From positions 1-64,000 of the forward strand of contig CAIOKE010000173.1 of NCBI GenBank assembly GCA_903858815.1: DNA of 64,000 nucleotides, in the 5' to 3' direction. A model generated the notes under the pieces. The model was not told where the DNA came from and ran no database searches. It worked only from the letters and a program-made list of their open reading frames with translations. Below are positions 60,400-64,000 of this stretch, one piece after another; positions within the stretch are counted from its first letter, which is position 1; each line of letters opens with the position of its first letter. This DNA is from an uncultured Planctomycetaceae bacterium. Lineage in GTDB: Bacteria > Planctomycetota > Planctomycetia > Planctomycetales > Planctomycetaceae. Position numbers and translations under genes: made by a program.

Positions 60400-61593
60400 G
60401 TGCGACGATACTGGCTGCTGATTGCCACTCTTGCTGTTTTGACCTGCGGGACGGTTGCCGTGCTGATGCTGCGGCAACCGTCCCTTTCTATTGATCGCCT
60501 CGTGGCAGCAGCCGATGCCGGTGACCTCGATGTGGTAACTCCCGCAATCCGCCACTATCGCGCACAACCGGACGGAAAGCCGTCAGCAGACCTGCTTGAG
60601 GCCATTCTGCTGCTTCGTGGCGGACGACTGGAAAAATCACTGTCCCTGCTGGCGAACGTGGACCAGGAGGGTCCGCTGCGGCATGTGGTCATGCGATTCG
60701 CCGGTGAATGTCTGCATCGCCTGCAACGGCTCGGAGAAGCCGCACGCATCCTCGAAGTGCTCGTTCGTGAACAGCCGAACAACGTGGAAGCTCATCGGTG
60801 GCTCGGGGCCACATGGTATGACCTTGGTGCCTACAACGCCGCAATTGCGGAACTGGAAGCTGTCACTCGACTGGCACCTGAAGATTATCGACCGCATCAT
60901 CTGCTGGGAATCATGTATGCCGATTTCGAACAGCATGCAGAGTCCATCCGCGAATTCACAGCAGCCTTGAAGGGCGCACAGGATCCTGCCCTGCGAGATT
61001 CGATGCTGCTGGAACTGGCCAAAGCCCATGCAGCGCTGCACGAGTATCAGCAGGCCAGCAAGTGCCTCGACCAGGCTGCTGAATCCGGTACCGCTGCCAG
61101 ACTCAGAGCAGTCTGTCTGCTGGCCGAAGGCCGCCCGGAAGAAGCAACGGAACAGGTGCAGCGTGCGAAAACACTGGGTGAAGATTCTCCTGAACTGGCC
61201 GTGCTGGAATCCGAGTTGCTGGAACAACAGGGTACGGCCACCGCAGCCGAAGCAGTTCTGCAGCATGCTATTCGTCGCTGGCCGGCCTGGGCTGGACTCT
61301 ACTATCGACTGGGTAACGTGCAGAAACAGCTGGGGCAGGATCAGCAGGCAAATGCCACTCTGCAGACATGGCAGAAGTATCGCGACCTCGCCTCAGAACT
61401 GACACAGCTGAACCTGAAAGCCATCGAAGAACCGTTCAATGCGGAGATCCGTGACCGCTTGGCAGTGATCTGCTCGGAACTGCAGAAACCAGAACTTGCT
61501 GAAATGTGGAAAACCGCCGCAGCCGCCTGTCGTCAGGGAACTAACAACGCACCCCAGACAGGGCCGGCAGCAACTCAGCCACCCGAGGGCTGA
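60400..61593 (+). CDS. Membrane-anchored TPR protein
   Basis: About 397 aa from GTG 60400, nine bases after GGAG; the longer frame overlaps the lipoprotein gene and lacks coding character. An N-terminal membrane helix (YWLLIATLAVLTCGTVAVLML) is followed by about eight tetratricopeptide repeats (for example AEAHRWLGATWYDLGAYNAAIAELEAVTRLAPED-type units from about 130). It is probably extracytoplasmic, providing a protein-binding scaffold. It is the last gene of the DUF1559-lipoprotein-TPR set. The binding partner is unknown. Confidence 0.85.
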   Translation: MRRYWLLIATLAVLTCGTVAVLMLRQPSLSIDRLVAAADAGDLDVVTPAIRHYRAQPDGKPSADLLEAILLLRGGRLEKSLSLLANVDQEGPLRHVVMRFAGECLHRLQRLGEAARILEVLVREQPNNVEAHRWLGATWYDLGAYNAAIAELEAVTRLAPEDYRPHHLLGIMYADFEQHAESIREFTAALKGAQDPALRDSMLLELAKAHAALHEYQQASKCLDQAAESGTAARLRAVCLLAEGRPEEATEQVQRAKTLGEDSPELAVLESELLEQQGTATAAEAVLQHAIRRWPAWAGLYYRLGNVQKQLGQDQQANATLQTWQKYRDLASELTQLNLKAIEEPFNAEIRDRLAVICSELQKPELAEMWKTAAAACRQGTNNAPQTGPAATQPPEG

Positions 61594-61799
61594 CGTTCGT
61601 GAGCTCTGTCGGCAGGTTCCCAGAGCTTCGCCCGACCAGGCATTGACACGCCAACGACGATGTTCTCCAGTATTATTTGCGCACTCATTATGGCTATCAC
61701 CCTCCCGGGTACGCTGTCACGCCCCCTCGGGTCGGCGAAGTGTCGGTGCGTGCCCCAGGAGTTGGAGATCCACCATTCGCTGCGGGATCACAACGACAA

Positions 61800-64000
61800 T
61801 CAACGACTCTCAAGCTGCTGTCGCAGACGATACAACTCCTGCAACGCCTGCATCGGTGTCAGGTGATCCACCTGAATCCTGCGCAACTCATCCACCAGAG
61901 GATCCTCGGGCAGTTCAAACAAGGCTTTCTGCTGCCGTTTCTGAGGACTGGTTTCACGCTGCGGCACTTTGGGACGACCGTCCGCCTGCAGATGATCCTG
62001 TTCCAGTGTCTTCAGAATCGATGTGGCACGTTCCGTTACCCCCCGCGGTACCCCGGCGATGCGGGCCACATGAATCCCGTAGCTGCGTCCTGCCGCACCT
62101 GAAACGATGCGATGCAGGAACACCACATCATCATTGCTTTCTCTGACAGCCACATTCCAGTTGGACGCCTGACTGAGTGTCGTAGTCAGATCTGTCAGTT
62201 CGTGATAGTGCGTGGCAAACATGGTACGACAGCCGATCTCGTCATGCAGATGTTCGGTGATCGCCCAGGCCAGCGAGATTCCATCATAGGTACTGGTACC
62301 ACGACCAATTTCATCAAGGATCACCAGACTGCGAGCTGTGGCGGAATTCAGAATCCGTGCCGTCTCGGTCATTTCCACCATGAATGTGCTCTGGCCACGT
62401 GCCAGTTCGTCACTGGCTCCCACTCGGGCAAACACACGATCTGCCAGCCCGACTCGTGCAACTCGCGCAGGTACGAATGAACCAATCTGGGCCATGATTG
62501 TGATCAATGCGGCCTGCCGGATGTAGGTGCTCTTTCCGGCCATGTTCGGACCGGTAATGATCTGCACTCGTCCGGCCGAGGGTCGTCCCTCTGACTCCGC
62601 AGAAACTCCCAGCAGCACATCATTCGGCACAAATTGTCCCGGTGGCAGCAGACGATCCAGCACCGGGTGGCGACCATCACGGATTTCCAGCGTAGCGGAT
62701 TCCAGCAGCTCGGGCCGACAATATCGGGCTGTGCCGGCAACTTCTGCCAACCCGGCAAGGACATCGATTTCCGCCAGCGCCTCGGCCGTTCTCAGCAGTT
62801 GCGGCACCCACGCCAGCACCTGCTCACGGAGTGCCGAAAACAGCTCCAGCTCAAGCGCCAGGGCCCGATCTTCCGCCCGCAGAACCTTGTCCTCGTACTC
62901 CTTCAGTTCCGGAGTGATGAAACGCTCCTGATTCTTCAGCGTCTGCTTGCGAATGTAGTCCGCCGGGACTCGATCACGGTTCGCAGCGGTCACCTCCAGA
63001 TAAAACCCGAAGACACTGTTTCGTCCGATCTTCAGACTGCTGATTCCGGTTCGCTCAATCTCTTTGGCCTGATATGCGGCCATCCAGCGTTCGCCACCGC
63101 GTTTCAGATCCCGATACTCATCGAGGGCCGCATTGAAGCCTTCACGAATGACACCCCCCTCGACCGCGGTTGCCGGCGGATTCTCAACAATTGCGGCTGT
63201 GATCGCCGTATGCACCTCCGGACACAACTCGATACGCTGCTCCAGCATCTGCAGTCTGGCGGAATTCCTGGCGGTCAGCCGAGCCCTGAGTTTCGGAAGT
63301 TGTTCCAGCGTCCGCGCGAGACAGACCAGATCCCGCGGACTGCAACGCCCGGTGGCCACACGAGACGTCAAACGCTGCAGATCCCATGTCTGCTTCAGCT
63401 GCGTCCGCAGATCATCACGCAGACCTGAATCCTCCAGTAACTCTGCAATCGCATCCTGTCGCTGACCAATCTGCTGCAGATCCAGTAATGGACTGGACAG
63501 CCATTCGGCCAGCAGACGCGATCCCATGGGAGTACAGGTTTCGTCAAGAACCCCCAGCAATGTGTATTCACGACGGCCGTCACGAATTGTCTGAGTCAAC
63601 TCAAGACTGCGACGCGTCGCCTCATCAATCACCAGATGTCGACCGCGACGAAAATATTCCAGTCGCACAATATGCGGCAGAGCCGACCGTGACGTTTCGC
63701 GAACATAATCCAGCAGAGCCCCGGCGGCCGTGACTGCCGAAGTCTCCTCAACATCAAATCCCTCCAGCGTCGCCGTGCCAAAGTGCTCGTTCAGCAGACG
63801 CCGAGCTTCGTCACGAGCAAAACACCAGTCCGGTCGAGTCGTAATAACAAAACTCTGCCCCTCCATGCGCCGGCTGGACAACGGCCCATCATCCGCAGCA
63901 GCACTTTCCGGCAACAAACACTCCGCCGGACGGATTCTTGCCAACTCATCTGCCAACTGCGATGGCTCAAGGTCTGTCAGCTGAAAACGGCCAGTCGACA
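61800..64000 (-). CDS. mutS: DNA mismatch repair protein MutS (5' end cut by window edge)
   Basis: Partial: 732 codons plus stop are visible, and the frame is still open at the window end ([19 protein letters not shown] at the edge), so the mismatch-binding domain I lies mostly beyond 64000. Connector, lever and clamp domains are present ([46 protein letters not shown]), then the ATPase: Walker [15 protein letters not shown], signature [15 protein letters not shown], Walker [23 protein letters not shown] and ATHYHEL. MutS recognises mismatches and recruits MutL. The C-terminus ends with the usual dimerisation helices. No nearby mutL. Confidence 0.97.
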   Translation of the reverse strand, partial: STGRFQLTDLEPSQLADELARIRPAECLLPESAAADDGPLSSRRMEGQSFVITTRPDWCFARDEARRLLNEHFGTATLEGFDVEETSAVTAAGALLDYVRETSRSALPHIVRLEYFRRGRHLVIDEATRRSLELTQTIRDGRREYTLLGVLDETCTPMGSRLLAEWLSSPLLDLQQIGQRQDAIAELLEDSGLRDDLRTQLKQTWDLQRLTSRVATGRCSPRDLVCLARTLEQLPKLRARLTARNSARLQMLEQRIELCPEVHTAITAAIVENPPATAVEGGVIREGFNAALDEYRDLKRGGERWMAAYQAKEIERTGISSLKIGRNSVFGFYLEVTAANRDRVPADYIRKQTLKNQERFITPELKEYEDKVLRAEDRALALELELFSALREQVLAWVPQLLRTAEALAEIDVLAGLAEVAGTARYCRPELLESATLEIRDGRHPVLDRLLPPGQFVPNDVLLGVSAESEGRPSAGRVQIITGPNMAGKSTYIRQAALITIMAQIGSFVPARVARVGLADRVFARVGASDELARGQSTFMVEMTETARILNSATARSLVILDEIGRGTSTYDGISLAWAITEHLHDEIGCRTMFATHYHELTDLTTTLSQASNWNVAVRESNDDVVFLHRIVSGAAGRSYGIHVARIAGVPRGVTERATSILKTLEQDHLQADGRPKVPQRETSPQKRQQKALFELPEDPLVDELRRIQVDHLTPMQALQELYRLRQQLESR

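Overview
The window is a 64 kb chromosomal segment of a Planctomycetota bacterium, probably of the Planctomycetaceae-type lineages. The assignment rests on family content almost confined to that phylum. This includes four DUF1559 prepilin-like proteins, DUF1501, DUF1549/DUF1553, DUF1552 and DUF1592-group proteins with planctomycete cytochrome c domains, a BBP7-like outer-membrane barrel, a YdjY-domain protein and an FhcB-type C1 protein. Coding density is moderate, strands switch often, and most transcription units hold one or two genes. Housekeeping genes (recA, gyrA, metH, mutS, dus, dnaE2) show a normal chromosomal context. I see no prophage, plasmid, CRISPR or rRNA/tRNA gene.

Layout. 0.6-8.8 kb (minus): a tightly overlapping nine-gene operon for a type II secretion/type IV pilus-like machine, made of one GspE-type ATPase, three consecutive GspF-type membrane platform proteins and five small prepilin-like proteins, two of them DUF1559. 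9.3-11.6 kb (plus): recA, then a REP-associated-transposase-like protein that has lost its HUH histidines. 11.6-12.8 kb: a gene-poor, repeat-bearing stretch. 12.9-19.6 kb: a parvulin-like membrane-anchored protein, gyrA with its own promoter, a methyltransferase and a polysaccharide-flippase-like protein. 19.9-26.6 kb: an orphan circularly permuted ATP-grasp protein, then DUF1501 and DUF1549/1553 proteins divergent around a small lipoprotein. 27-28.3 kb: a membrane-anchored helix-turn-helix protein with Ser/Asp repeats. 28.9-40.5 kb: a stand-alone DUF1559 gene, a TIM-barrel isomerase plus FhcB, a DUF1592-group cytochrome plus DUF1552 pair, a GH10-like protein without catalytic residues and an unrecognised membrane protein. 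40.6-50 kb: S4 protein, Dus, HNH nuclease, MetH, YdjY protein and outer-membrane barrel. 50.2-57 kb: DnaE2, glycosyltransferase and M3 peptidase. 57.0-58.1 kb: an array of about 97-bp palindromic units. 58.7-61.6 kb: a DUF1559, lipoprotein and TPR cassette. 61.8 kb to the end: mutS, cut by the window edge.

The most unusual items are the three-GspF secretion locus, the membrane-tethered HTH protein with DSDVxL/DSGISL repeats, the palindromic array at 57.2-58.06 kb, the half-kilobase repeat present in opposite orientations at 30 and 48 kb, and several apparent pseudoenzymes (RayT-like, GH10-like, FhcB, parvulin-like) in which canonical catalytic residues are replaced. All family calls come from reading motifs by eye, with no database search.
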